A DNA stretch of 64,000 nt from Asterella californica. Lineage: Eukaryota > Streptophyta > Marchantiopsida > Marchantiales > Aytoniaceae. Where the stretch lies: contig JAYKYS010000005.1 of NCBI GenBank assembly GCA_036924285.1, positions 9,936,001 to 10,000,000 on the forward strand, given 5' to 3'. Numbering within the stretch: the first letter of the stretch is position 1; each line of letters opens with the position of its first letter. The notes under the pieces were generated by a model. It saw only the letters and a list, made by a program, of their open reading frames with translations. It was not told where the DNA came from and did no database searches. Below, piece by piece: positions 35,201 to 46,501 of this stretch. The position numbers and the translations under genes are program-made.

Positions 35201-36139
35201 CAAGGGGTTGCAGAAGGGTCAAGGGAGATTCCTGAAGGTATTGCGCTTACTTCTCAGACAAAGGCTTAGAAGGTTTGCCAATGTCCTTTTTGTGTTTGAG
35301 TATATTGACGCCAAAAACTTTGACGTGAATCAGGAGAGGCAATACCACTTGAGTACAATCTGGCGGGATTGAATGCTATCAGCTTTGACAAAGGATGCTA
35401 CATAGGTCAGGAACTTATAGCACGAACTCATCATCGTGGGGTTATTCGCAAGCGCCTGATGCCTGTGAACTTCGTTTTCGAAGATGGGACAGGTGAGTAA
35501 ATTTGATGAATGGTTGCTCATTTGTTACTGAGATGATACTGATTCGAAGCTGCGACAAGGTAGCGCTAAATCAAGCGCCCGCAAGTGTATGCTACCATCC
35601 CGAAGAGGAATTCTGTGTGGCGATTTTCACACACTTAAGCTTTCATATCTGAGCAACCATCACGTGAAAGAGACTGCTGCATGGCGTGCTGTAGCTTTTC
35701 ACCATATTCTTCACCACAGCATCTCAGAAGAAACAGATGTGAAAAACCACTTGAGGGGAGAGAGGTTTTCTGAGATAGTATGACCTGGATGATATTTGTC
35801 CTCAACTTTTGGTTTGGAAGGAGTCGACTAGTATTCAAAACGAGCTGGAGAATTTCTGTGATAGTTTTGATGAAATTTTCGGCTGTTGCAGAAGCTCAAC
35901 AAGAGGTAGTTCCGGGAGTTGATATCTTGGATCCAGAGTCGAACAAAAAGGTTGGGAAGGTGACAACAGCTCTTGGACCTCGTGGGTTGGCTCTTATAAG
36001 ACTGGATGCAGCTCAACGAGCTTCAAGCATGCTGAAATTGGATATCCCTGGTCAAAATGTGCAAGCGAAAGCCATAAGACCTAAATGGTGGCCAGGTGAA
36101 TGGGGAAGAGAGGAGCAGCAATCAACTGCGGCAGCGTAG
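29241..36139 (+). CDS. IBA57: Mitochondrial IBA57 (COG0354) iron-sulfur assembly protein
   Basis: Six exons: 29241-29477, 30010-30350, 34649-34896, 35139-35237, 35334-35492 and 35892-36139. They total 1,332 nt, 443 codons plus stop, and every intron phase matches. The family is a folate-binding, GcvT-like protein that acts with ISCA proteins in the mitochondrial matrix to supply [4Fe-4S] clusters. Residues 1-60 are rich in Arg, Ser, Ala and Leu with almost no acidic residues, as in a mitochondrial presequence. Then come [41 protein letters not shown] and the signature KGCYIGQE (about 328-335) followed by [11 protein letters not shown]; the C-terminus has KWWPGEW. Donor 30351 is GTTGGT rather than the nearby GTAAGT, because only it keeps the frame. 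The ATG could also be at 29271. Exon 1 is the least certain part. Confidence 0.88.
29872..30013 (+). repeat. 73-bp tandem duplication copying the intron 1 acceptor
   Basis: The unit starting 'tcaacttgtgcaacaaacc' occurs at 29872 and again at 29945, nearly identical through 'catatcaggtcaa'. Both copies hold the pyrimidine-rich tract and CAG acceptor, ending at 29936 and 30009. Only the second acceptor keeps the IBA57 frame; the first would read into TAG within about 11 codons. Confidence 0.9.
30351..34648 (+). other. IBA57 intron 2 (4.3 kb)
   Basis: This intron has a GTTGGT donor and a CATAG acceptor. It contains no recognisable transposon protein. Two loosely similar segments near 32995-33060 and 33290-33350, each with 'atggtggg.ct.gcgg' and 'taa.tt.cgt', may be relics of an older repeat. 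A (GA)n tract lies at 34352-34377. Confidence 0.7.
34352..34377. repeat. (GA)n microsatellite in IBA57 intron 2
   Basis: This is an uninterrupted AG repeat of about 13 units, some 270 bp upstream of exon 3. It is probably length-variable between individuals. Confidence 0.95.
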
Positions 36140-38060
36140 TTATTGGCTTAGTGTCGTAGATATTGATACTTCATTATGAAAGCTTAAACATGTAGACTGG
36201 AAACATCTCACATTTCACCCGACGTTTGGATCGAATTAGAGCAACATATTGTGGTAGAACCCTTTCAAAGGATGCCGGTTATGAGTTGTGTGACGAACTA
36301 CTGTGTTTTATACCGAACTTATGTTTCTGCAGACTCAGCGAGCGCAGCACCATGAGATATTTGCGGCATTTGACTGTCTTGCTCTGTATCATTTGGGCGG
36401 AATGAGCGGTCGTGAACATTTCTCTACCTACTGCTCGGATATGGAATGCAAGCGGTAGAATCTTCCACCTCTTGATGTGTAGAGGATTTGTGAAGACCAG
36501 CGACAGGATCTTCCACTCCTGACTTTCACTTTCACCACAGATTTACCGGCCAACTTCAGCAGGTTCCGGTCAAGCTTGGTAACTTTTGTGGCGTCTACCG
36601 GGCATTCATGGTAATCAAAAGTAGAGTACTATAGGTGCATGTTAAGGAGGATGACTCTGTCGCATGACCTGCTCCTTGACACTGCTAATCTCAGAACTTT
36701 AGCAGGCTTTTTTGTCTTCTCGCAGTTTTGACCCCATCTTGGAGTCGCTTAATATTTTTTATCGCATCACCAAGAACAGAAGTTTTATCAACCCCGAAGG
36801 ACATAATTTGACAATGGTGTTGTTCTGAACGGATGCTTGTGTATCTAGTCCTCACCACGACCAGTCGATTTGCTAGTGATCCGGGATCCGGTTCCATTCC
36901 AAGATATATCCAGTAAATATCCAGTCTAAATTCTCTAGTCGCTTGGGAAGTAGAGGTAGTTGTATCCATCCGTGATATTATATGTGCCTACTCACACATC
37001 ATGGATATTCACCTCCTCCATCTAATATCCAGGCGTTTACTCTGATATTGTGAGAAAAATCATTGGCATTTCATGCAGCTGCTTTGGAAGATTATGATTC
37101 TTCTACCGTGGTGTTCTATGTTTATATGGAGACACCTTATCCCATCCTATCCACTTGGTAAAATGTTTTTGCTTGCGTAGCTCTTTTCTTTCAGACACTC
37201 GATCTATTTCTTTCCTTTTGTACACATACGAGAGTTAGATGAGGTCTCGTTCAGGAAGTTGCTTTATCGTCCTTGAAACTAAAGGATTAAGGATTTCTTT
37301 TAACGTCGAACTATTCAAATTTAAACGTTTATGAATTGCTATCGCATGGTTTATGATATTTTGAAGGAAAATGTGCAGTACTATATTGAGATTCAATATT
37401 CTTATTAACTGTTTTCTTTCCGAAATTATTTGCTATGAACTCATGGATGATAAACTTATCGAGTCTTTATATCAAGATATGAAAATAGAGAGTTCTATTA
37501 ACCACCCTACTATATCATGTTCATCCTGTTTTAAAAAAGAACAACAGATATCATAGGAAGAATACGAATGAACTTAACGTGATAGTCATTCTTAAATAGA
37601 GGAGAAAAGTGTATGATTATAAAATCGACAAACCTTTGACAACGGAAGCCTTGAGGTTATGTTCTCTCCTCAGTTTCCAATTTTGAATTGTACTAAGTTT
37701 AACATTTTCTTGGTTAAAGTGAAGTCACCGAAAAGAGATAAGTTCTATTTCACAAGTATTATCGTAGTCCCAAGTATGTTCGCGGTAGCTTTGTAAAACC
37801 ATGTCTAAATCTATAACTTCAATCCCTTGTTCACATATTGATATAAGACTCATATTTCGAAAGTGTGGATAGACATTCGCGTGAAATCAAGACCTTGGTA
37901 TGTATTTCTATTGAAAACTAAAGTTATGTAGAAACTTCTGCTAAAAGTATCGAAGATAAATTCGCTAGAGTGAATATACTTGAGACTACTATATATGTTG
38001 TGGAAGGTCTTGCCTTGCATGGGCAACAGGACCGCGTAGGTCACGTCCTCAAGCAATTAA
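36140..38060. other. Spacer downstream of IBA57
   Basis: Apart from the bHLH-like fragment at 36715-36805 no gene is seen. The sequence becomes AT-rich after 37150. It ends at the TG of the copia LTR at 38061. Confidence 0.55.
36715..36805 (-). pseudogene. bHLH transcription-factor fragment (helix 2)
   Basis: On the minus strand the frame 36969-36691 contains VDKTSVLGDAIKNIKRLQDG followed by VKT. This closely resembles helix 2 and the start of the dimerisation zipper of plant bHLH factors, where (M)DKxSVLGDAI-K-LQxxVK is typical. The basic region and helix 1, normally just N-terminal, are absent; the preceding residues look unrelated. I infer a gene relic or an isolated exon; no other exon was found nearby. 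Confidence 0.5.
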
Positions 38061-38294
38061 TGTAGAAAGATCATTATTTCTAAGGAGAAATTGCAAGAAA
38101 AGATAGCAGAGTAGACAAAAATTAAAACTAAAAAAAGATAGGAAAAGCTTCTCATCTCCATGTATATATAGTGGAGGTGAATACAAGAGAAATTCTAATA
38201 TTGAGTTAGCTCTCTAACTAATGTACGTAACAATCACTAATTACTCCAGTTAGTATTAGCCGTCAATCTACTAGAGCTTATGACTATATTAACA
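38061..38294 (-). mobile_element. Copia 3' LTR
   Basis: It begins TGTAGAAAGATC and ends TATTAACA on the plus strand. It contains 'catgtatatatagtg', a TATA box on the minus strand, also present in the other LTR. A purine-rich stretch lies beside it at 38295-38317 on the minus strand. Confidence 0.85.
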
Positions 38295-38678
38295 CTCACT
38301 TTCAAGCTCCACTCTACATCTTATAATCATAGACAATGTCCAAAAACATCAAATTTATCTCTAAGTAATGTCTTAATAAAAATATCTGCAACTTAATCTC
38401 TTTTGCTCACATAATTGAACTCAATCTCTCTTGCAAGGATCTTCTCTCTAATGAAATGATAGTGCAGCTCAATGTGTTTCATCTTAGCATGAAAACATGA
38501 TTATTAACTAACTTCATGCTGCTAATGTTGTAAGTATATATCACAACATGATTTGTACATTTCACACCAGTATCAGATAGTAGACATCTGAGCCAAATCG
38601 ATTCGCATGTTGTGTTTGTTGTTCTTCGATGCTTGCTTCTGTGAATGACTGAACAATCGTAAGTTGTTTATTAGAAGT

Positions 38679-39474
38679 CTATCTTAGCAACGCTTCCAAG
38701 TCCAAAAGTGTAACTTGACGTGGATCTCTTATGACACTCTCTGCCCAATCAGCATCAGTGTAACCATGTAATAAAAATGATCGATCGTATCGATAGTGAA
38801 GTTCATACTGCATCGAGAATTTTACGTAACAGAGGATCCGCTTGACAACCTCCGAATGTGTTCTTCGTGATGATTGCATAAACTGGCTAATGAGATTGAC
38901 GGCATAACTCAAGTCTGGTCTGGTGATATTCAAGTAGATAAGACTCCCAACCATCTATACATGCGGAGATCATCAAGTAACTCACCATCCTCTGTTCCTA
39001 GCTTTATTCTTTGCTCTAATGACGTAACAATGGATTTGCAATCGAGCATATCATATCTCTCAAGCATACTGGGAGCATATTGTCGCCTTACAAGCCTAAC
39101 ATCATTTTCATCTCTAAGGGATTCCACAGCAAGGAAGTACTTGAGCTCTCTTAAGTCTATCATCTAGAACTCTGATTTCAAATGATCATTGATCTCGAAA
39201 ATAAACTCCTCATAGTTACAAGTAATGATCAAATCATCAATATCGATCATGATGACCACAATTTGATCTTTTATTTTTAATGAATACAAGGTAGAGTATG
39301 AACTACAGAGATGAAAACCAAGAGAGTACTTGATGCTTGTTTCATACCATAGAGAGTTTTTAGTAACTTACACACACGAGAAGAGAACTCATCATAACTT
39401 GGAAGTTGCTGCATGTAGACCTCATCCTCAAGATCACCGTTGAGAAAGGCGTTTTTGAAGTCCATCTGGTGCAT
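38679..39474 (-). pseudogene. Copia reverse transcriptase and RNase H
   Basis: The frame 39474-39277 begins [20 protein letters not shown] and includes [10 protein letters not shown], core copia RT blocks. Frame 39163-38930 has the connection region, and 38954-38679 gives GSLIYLNITRPDLSYAVN and HGYTDADWAES, the RNase H start. The catalytic Y-[VL]-DD block falls in the frameshifted gap near 39200-39270. Stops and frame changes show it is dead. Confidence 0.8.
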
Positions 39475-39479
39475 CTTCT

Positions 39480-40740
39480 AACCTTTTTGAGTCGCAACTG
39501 CTACTGCGGTTTGAATAATCATCAGCTTCGCAACTCGAGCAAAGTCTCCTCAAAATCCACTCCATGTTGTTGTGCATAGCCCTCAAATATGTGCACATAA
39601 AGGATACATCTAAAAACTTTAAAGAAAGAGTAATCCAGCTTACTGCTTGTGAAGACCTCCATCAGTGTTGGTTGTGCATTATCGCTATAGGCATCTGATT
39701 CATGAGATACACCGCACATGAACCAACTTTGCCCAGTAAGGTCTAGGCATGGTATTCTCGTTCAATGTAGCACGTGCAGCTTCTGTTATGTATCGGTTCT
39801 TGCGCTCCGCAATCTCGTTCTAGTGCGGATTGTAACTGCAAGTCTTCTAGCGTTGGATGCCATGCTCACGTAGATATGCATTAAACTTTCCAGACAAAAA
39901 TTCATCTCCTCCATGAGATCTCAAACAAAGGATAGATTCTCTAGACTACTTCTCCACCAACTTACGAAAAGTCTGGAATGTTGACAGTACTTCGGCAGAG
40001 GACTTGTTTCTTAACAAATAGACCCAAGTATAACACGAATGATCTTCAATGAAGGACACGAAGTACTAGAAATCAGTCAAACTTGATTGAGAAGCATCCA
40101 TATATCAGTGTGAACAAGCTCCAGGAGTTTGTTCGCTCTAAGAGCTATCTAGCTTGCTTGCCAAACTGACATGCTGCACATACTCTAGTGGACTCATTGG
40201 ATTCAAATTTGAACAGACTTGTAACCAGGTCAAAACTCAAAAGACTTTTCAATCTCTAGAAATTCATGTGCTCAATTCTCTTGTGTCATATGTCAATATT
40301 ATACACTATTGGACCACTCTGTCCGTATATGACAACCTGTAATTGAGGCGCAGAGACATCTAGTTTGAACAACTTATCACTTGCTACCCCGAGCTATTAT
40401 AGTGCTATTAGAATCTTCAATAAAGCATCCATCTTTATTGAAGCGCACTTGCAAACCTTGCTCTATCAACTGTCATACAGAGAAAATTTCTAGTCAATGT
40501 GGGTACATGCAAAACATTCCCTATACTACTAAACGTTGAAGCAAGAATGTCTAGCGGAATGTTATCCTTGTGCTAGATCTGGTGCTTGGTGTCATCGCTT
40601 GTCATCATAAATTGAAGAGTCTTCACATGCTCGAGTGAAGTGAACTACTCCCGATGAGATATCATGTGACTGGTGGTGCTAGAGTCGATCATCCAGTCAA
40701 TCTGTGGATCGAAAGCTGCATTAACTCTGATGTGTTGTAA
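39480..40740 (-). pseudogene. Copia protease and integrase
   Basis: Protease is marked by DWMIDSSTTSHM near 40700-40665, with Ser where the usual DSG has Gly. The zinc-binding end of integrase shows CAACQFGKQA near 40180. The catalytic core follows near 40070-39760 with FVSFIEDHS and ERKNRYITEAARAT. Several stops interrupt the frame. The first catalytic region reads IED where D-D or D-E is usual. Confidence 0.65.
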
Positions 40741-40819
40741 TCAGCAACTATTTCGAATAGACTTGCTCAATTGCTGCATAACATTGTTGGTTGTTGTCGC
40801 ATTGCTTTTGGTTGTTCAG

Positions 40820-41330
40820 TCGCTTGTAACATTGATTGACATTGTGGCATTGCTTCTTGCAGTAGTTGCAAGAACCGGACCCACGTCTCTGACTGTTGGA
40901 AGAACCAACATGTTGTTGTTGTTGATGCTACCCGTGACCTCATCCACGTCCAACACTTTTTCCATGACTCCTATCTCGAGATCATCCAAAACTTGCAAAA
41001 TAGATAGATTCTTGCTAATCCGACGAAGTAGAATTCTCCATTAGGCACACCTCCTCTCTTAACATCATAGGAACTAGTTCATCAAACTACGGAAGGGATT
41101 CTCTGCTCAAAATTGAAGTGATGAACTGCTTGTACTCAGCAAGCAGTCCTTGCAATGTAGTCTTGATTATGACAGTGAAATCAATCTCGACTTCGACAGA
41201 AGACAATCGATTTACAAGTTGTTTGACGTGGTTCACATAGTCGTTTATGCACATCGATCTCTTCTTCATAGTGTTGAATTGTTGCAACAATTGTAGCTTT
41301 TGCGTCTCTGTTCTTGATTGAAATAGACAT
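40820..41330 (-). pseudogene. Copia gag
   Basis: Frame 41290-41087 has NDYVNHVKQLVNRLSSVEVE and LLAEYKQFITSI, as in copia capsid proteins of the UBN2 type. A zinc knuckle with the spacing CX2CX4HX4C, CNYCKKQCHNVNQC, lies near 40875-40830 in another frame. Confidence 0.7.
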
Positions 41331-42295
41331 GTGAGTGCATCTCAAACTCTCTTGGACGTATCACAGTCCTGGATGTGATCGATCATCGATGTTAAAATTG
41401 TCAGCGTGATGTAGTGAATCATTTGGTACGATCGCTTCTTTCATTCTTTGAATTTTGCATCGAAAACGAGTACATCGGGCGCTTTCTCCTCTTCAGTAAT
41501 AAGATCTCATAGATCTTGTCCTTGCAAAGAAGTCATCATCTTGAACTTCCACACTTGGTAGTTGTTCTTGTCAAGCTTCTCTCCAGTGACCAAAGACACA
41601 TACTACATCATAGCTGCAATCGAGAAATTGCACTATTTTATACGAGGAAAATCTCACAAAACCTCCACGAAACTCGTCCTCTCACATCTCACTATCAAGA
41701 TTTGATCACAAATCACAACAAGGGTAGGCAACTCCGCGCATTATTCCTGCAGCGAGAATGAAAAATGAACTTATTTGCGAACTGCAGGTGTACAAAACAA
41801 GGCAAAAATGTCGAAAGAACAAACCAAGAAAGATTGAAATTGGACCAAATGAGATCAGAAATGGACGCACAATACTTTTAAAATTTCACAAAATTCTCAG
41901 AGTGTTAAGGGCGGACCAACCCTAAATCTTGATCGGACCAGTATTTGTTTTGCACTCAAGTTCGGAAACTTTCGTTTTGGTCAAAAAAGACCCGTTTGAA
42001 AATCTATCGCTAGAAAGCTCCAAATCGGCTGAAACTTGAACGAGTACACAAATTCGCACCTTTTACACAATACAATCCATATGGGACTAGTTGATAGATT
42101 TCAATGAGAAAAACACCGTCTAGGCCTCCGAAATCACCTTCAAAGTTTTTGGTGGCAGAAGAAACAGTTTCGCTTCATCCGAACGCATCAGCAGGATAGT
42201 GCTCGACATCAAGTACAACTCTAGCTGCTCTCTCTTATACTTCTCAATGCACAAAACTCCATCTTGCTCATCAGCAAAGTACACATCTCTCTACT

Positions 42296-42307
42296 ACTCT
42301 GATATCA
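42296..42307 (-). other. Copia primer-binding site (tRNA-iMet type)
   Basis: The minus strand reads TGATATCAGAGT directly after the 5' LTR. It differs from the usual TGGTATCAGAGC at two positions, consistent with decay. Confidence 0.65.
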
Positions 42308-42541
42308 TATAAAAAGATCGATACTTCTAGGAAGACATTTCGAGAAGAGAGAGAGAATAGACAAGAAAGTAAAATATGAATGAGATAAGAGAGGCTTCAC
42401 CCCTCCATGTATATATAGTGGGAGTGAGTACAAAGAAAACTCTAATGGTTGCTTAGTCCTCTGACTAATTATACGTAACAATCTTAACTACTATGGCTAG
42501 TATTAACCGTTGATCTACTAGAGCTTGAGACTATATCAACA
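42308..42541 (-). mobile_element. Copia 5' LTR
   Basis: It aligns end to end with 38061-38294, with the same 'ccatgtatatatagtg' TATA region and 'gatctactagagctt' block. Its primer-side terminus has decayed from TG to TA. Confidence 0.85.
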
Positions 42542-42546
42542 ATTAC

Positions 42547-43384
42547 TTAGTATGCTCGTGAGTCCATTGCAAGAAGACTCTTTTTGCTATAATTATTCTA
42601 CGTATATGTCTAATGTCCTCATATCATGTATTGCAGTTGAAGGAGTCTCGTCTAACTAAGAAGGATTAGATCAAGTGTTTTAGACGTTGTCGTGACGAGA
42701 GTATTTCTTTGGGAGGGCGAACCTCTTGACTGTGATTGATCAAGAGAACGATAAAAAAAACAGACTACTGCAATCGATGGGAATTCAAAATTCTGTCTCT
42801 TGCGTCCACCAAATACAAATCAAACACTCAGATATATAGATAAGTCTTTCAAGACTCAAATAAACTTTATTTCAGTGTCGACTCCACCATCAAAATCTTC
42901 AATCGTCAAAAATCTCTCCTCTCTCTCTTGCGTGCGTCTCCTCTCTTTTCTATCAATTTTTTGTAAAAGTCCCCGTCGAAAACTGCCACAAGTTGATTTA
43001 CCTAAAAGATAAGCCTCTAGCTAAGCTACCCCCTTCCTAAGCTAGGCCCTTGCTGTCCTTATACGCATGATTATTTATCAAAGCAGTCCCCTAGCTAAGC
43101 TGGGCCTCTACTTAAATTAAAATGAAAGTTTCCCGACTCTTGATGTATCTTGATGTCACCCTGAATATACCATTAGCCATCCAATGTAGACCGAAGCCCC
43201 AACACTTATGGGGCCGCCTCACAGGACTTACAACCCCCCCATATGCGCTTAGTACTCTCGTGAGTCCATTGCAAGAAGACTCTTTTTGCTATAATTATTC
43301 TACGTATATGTCTAATGTCCTCAGATCATGTAGTTGGAGGAGTCTCGTCTAACTAAGAAAGATTAGATCAAGTGTTTTGGACGT
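42547..43384 (-). repeat. Tandem partial duplication: flank plus truncated family F LTR
   Basis: A 130-bp flank (42547-42687) is followed by the first 565 bp or so of an LTR (from TGTCG at 42688). Then the same flank recurs (43255-43384), followed by the full LTR at 43385. The repeat period is about 700 bp (42555 versus 43257). No protein-coding region is present. Confidence 0.85.
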
Positions 43385-44716
43385 TGTAGTGACGAGAGTA
43401 TTTCTTGAGGAAAGCGAACCTCCTGATTGTGATTGATCAGGGGAACGATCAAAAAGAAAATAGAATGCTGCAGGCGATGAGAATTCAAAATTCTATCTCT
43501 TGCGTCCATCAAATACAAATCAAACACTCAGATATACAGATAGGTTTTTCAAGACTCAAATAACATTTATTTTAGTGTCGATTCCACCATCAAAATCTTC
43601 AATCGTCAAAAATCTCTCCTCTCTCTCCTACGCGCGTCTCCTCTCTCTTCTGTCAGTTCTCTATAAAAGTCCTCATCGAAAACTGCCGTAGGATGATTTA
43701 CCTAAAAGATAAGCCTCTAGCTAAGCTGCCCCCTTCCTAAGCTAAGCCCTTGCTATTCTTATACACACGATTTATCAAAGCAGCTCCCTAGCTAAGCTGG
43801 GGCCCTACTTAAAATAGAAGTTTTCCGACTCTCGATGTCATCTTGATGCCACCCTGAATATACCACAAGCCATGCAATGTTGGCCGTAGCCCCAACACTT
43901 ATAGGGCCGTCTCACAAGGCTTACAACCTCCCATATGCACACTAGGTATCTCTCATGATATATTCAAGGTGGCATGCGAAGGCTTAGGCCAGGAAGCCCA
44001 CGATTAAGGGAGATACTGGTCTCCCGTCCTTAGATATGCAGGACGTGGTTGCATATTCAACATAGACTCCCTTCCAGGAGACCAACATGCCGGAATAAGA
44101 AACACCGACCAGAGAAAACTGATCCTAAGACCACTTTCCTCCTAGGCGGGCACCCTATCACTGGGATGGCTTGTGCTTCCGTTCAAAAGAGAAATAAAGC
44201 TGGTACATATCCTTAAGAAATTTTTTTTGTACAATCTTTACTAGCTTTTCCTGCACTAACTTCTTTATACAGCTCTGTTTCTAGTGAATAAGGAGTCAAA
44301 ACTATAGTACTCGTCAACACCTACGCACTCATACTATCAAATTATGAACTCGAGTCACGAGCCAGAATCGACAGAGTTCTCGCTCTCACACGTTTCATAC
44401 TTTAAGACTTGTGCTAACTATTACTTAGAACGCTTTTTCTTGAAACTGAAAATATGGAGTCACTCTTCTCGATGAGCTCTGCATTCTAGAACCTTTCGCC
44501 CTCCTTCCAAGGTGATGTCTCAATCCAAGCTAGGGGGCTGCTTGTCAAGCATAACCCCAACTTAACTCCTGCCCAGCTTGCCAAGCATCGCTCCAGCTTA
44601 GCTCCTACCCAGCTTGCCAAGCTAGGGTGCAGCTTCTTTTACAGCTATGTACACAATGGAGAAAAAAAACTCTCTACAACTAGTTTTCACTGTACAGGTC
44701 CATGTACAACACGACA
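43385..44716 (-). mobile_element. 3' LTR of element F (1,332 bp)
   Basis: It runs from TGTAG at 43385 to CACGACA at 44716 and aligns to the LTR at 59181-60306 over most of its length. The minus strand has a purine-rich tract, GGAGGGGGTGAA, at 44728-44717 just before it, as expected for the polypurine tract. It holds many 'ctagctaagct' motifs near 43715-43800 and near 44560-44630. No gene is present. Confidence 0.85.
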
Positions 44717-44761
44717 TTCACCCCCTCCAAACCTGCACATCCTCTGATATGTGTCAATCCA

Positions 44762-45942
44762 TCACTGATCTTGGCGATTCTCAAAGTCGTCTTCACTCTC
44801 CTCAATCATCTCAGAAAGATCTTCATTTGTACTTTTTGATCTTAAGAACTCAGCTAGCTCTACTGCCTCCCCTCTCTTTCTGAACAGCTTCACCCATTTT
44901 CCTACGACAAGAAGTCTTAAAGACGTACCATCTAACTCTCGCAAGGAATAGATAGCATTTTGATGCACATCTGAGACAAGGTATGGGTTAAACCACCTCC
45001 TCAAAAACTTTCAGACTGTAGAATGTTGGTTTTCCAATGTGCTGTCGTATACCAACACCCAATCCTCAACTTGTATCTGCTTTGATCGAAGCCTATGGGT
45101 CTTATCAAATCTTTCCTTGTTCCCGAGTCGAGCTGCCTTCAATCTTCATTGCGCTTCTGCAAGATCCTCTTCTCTACATTCTAGCTGTCTAATTCATAGT
45201 GAGAGAAGTTGTACACAATCCATATTATCTTCCCATGACAAGGTAGCGCAGGTAGGAAAATCTTCTTCTGCTGGCATCATCGGCTTCTGCCCTAACATTA
45301 ATTCAACAGGCATGTACCCTATAGTAGAACAATGAGTTGTTCTATCAGTTCGTAAAGCAAAAAAGAGTAACCTAGGCCACTCTCTGTGCTTACAGTCACA
45401 TGCCTTCACCAAGGCTTGAACTATTGATGGATGTCCACGTTCGCTCTTGCCAATCCCCTCTGGATTCATCGCAGTAGTAAACTTGAGCTTCACATCATAT
45501 CGAGCAAAAAAATCTTTCGCTTCTGTATCACGTAGTTTTCTCCTATCTGCCCGTAGTCTTCAATACAGATCCATATCGACAGATAATATCTTCAAGAACA
45601 AACTTATATATTCCCTCTGTGGTCTTCGTCCTCAGAGCTCGTCCTTCCACAAAGTTGGAGAGATCCTCACAAGCCAAAATCAAATATCGCATACTCCATA
45701 GCCTCAGAGGCATTACCACCAAGTCGAGAACCCACTTTCCACCAATACCTTTCCTTCAGCTTGACGTAAGTAGCCCAAATCTCTCGATGTTCGGACCACA
45801 AGGTATCATGAAACTCCTTCATTAGTTGCTGCTTAGTCTGCAGATCGTCCACTACTTGTGTGAACGTCCTATTTCTTCTTTGCGGCCATCCTAAAAAATA
45901 CTCATCATGTAGAAGATAGTTGTAGGCTTGTTTCCTTATCTC
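44762..45942 (-). pseudogene. Integrase, element F
   Basis: Frame 45954-45667 carries RKQAYNYLLHDEYFLGW and FHDTLWSEHREIW, the zinc-binding region. A frameshifted core follows near 45690-45500. Frame 45493-45194 gives TTAMNPEGIGKSERGHPSI with the catalytic Glu and GYMPVELMLGQKP. Frame 45004-44762 is the C-terminal tail. The domain is split from its own RNase H side by element E: the minus codons run GAG-ATA across the target site. Confidence 0.8.
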
Positions 45943-46501
45943 TGTAAAGCCCACTTTTTCAATTTTTGATAGAAGAAGCTTGAAATGTAGAAGTTTGTAG
46001 AAGAAACAATGTAATTAGAAGAAAGAATAGCTTAGTTTTAGTGAAGAAGAGTCTTCGGAAGAAGACCTTTACAGGAAAGATCTGAGAAGAAAGACTTCGA
46101 GAATGTAGATCGTCAATACACTCTCTTCACGAATAGTCCGAGGAACTCAGTCGAGAAGTGGTCCGAGTGAAGACGAGCTACCTACCCAGAAAGGGACAGG
46201 AACGATAAGCGGCGTGGGCGAAGACAGCACTGCGTATGCCCTTGTCAGGTCAAGGGACAAGCAATCAGAGGCGACTTCGGCACGTGCGAGAGTTTGAACC
46301 GAACTATATACTAGGAAAATCGGCTCATTTCTCAAATTTACTCTTAGCGCTCAGCTACTCCCCAGTTGCGGACGATCAGTGTAGACGAAGATAGAGAATT
46401 TGGGCGAAGGCTATCAATTTGGGCGAAGGCCAACTTGAGCGAAGACTAGCAATTTAGACGACGTTTATCTCAGCCAGCCTAGCAACCTTCGTCTGATCAC
46501 A

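Larger units (their letters stand above)
38061..42541 (-). mobile_element. Ty1/copia element (4.48 kb), decayed but complete
   Basis: LTRs of 234 bp flank an internal region coding on the minus strand in the order gag, zinc knuckle, protease, integrase, RT, RNase H, which is the copia order. The flanks are ATTAA (38056-38060) and ATTAC (42542-42546), a probable 5-bp target duplication with one change. All domains carry stops or frameshifts. The LTRs differ at many positions by eye, so the insertion is old. Confidence 0.85.
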
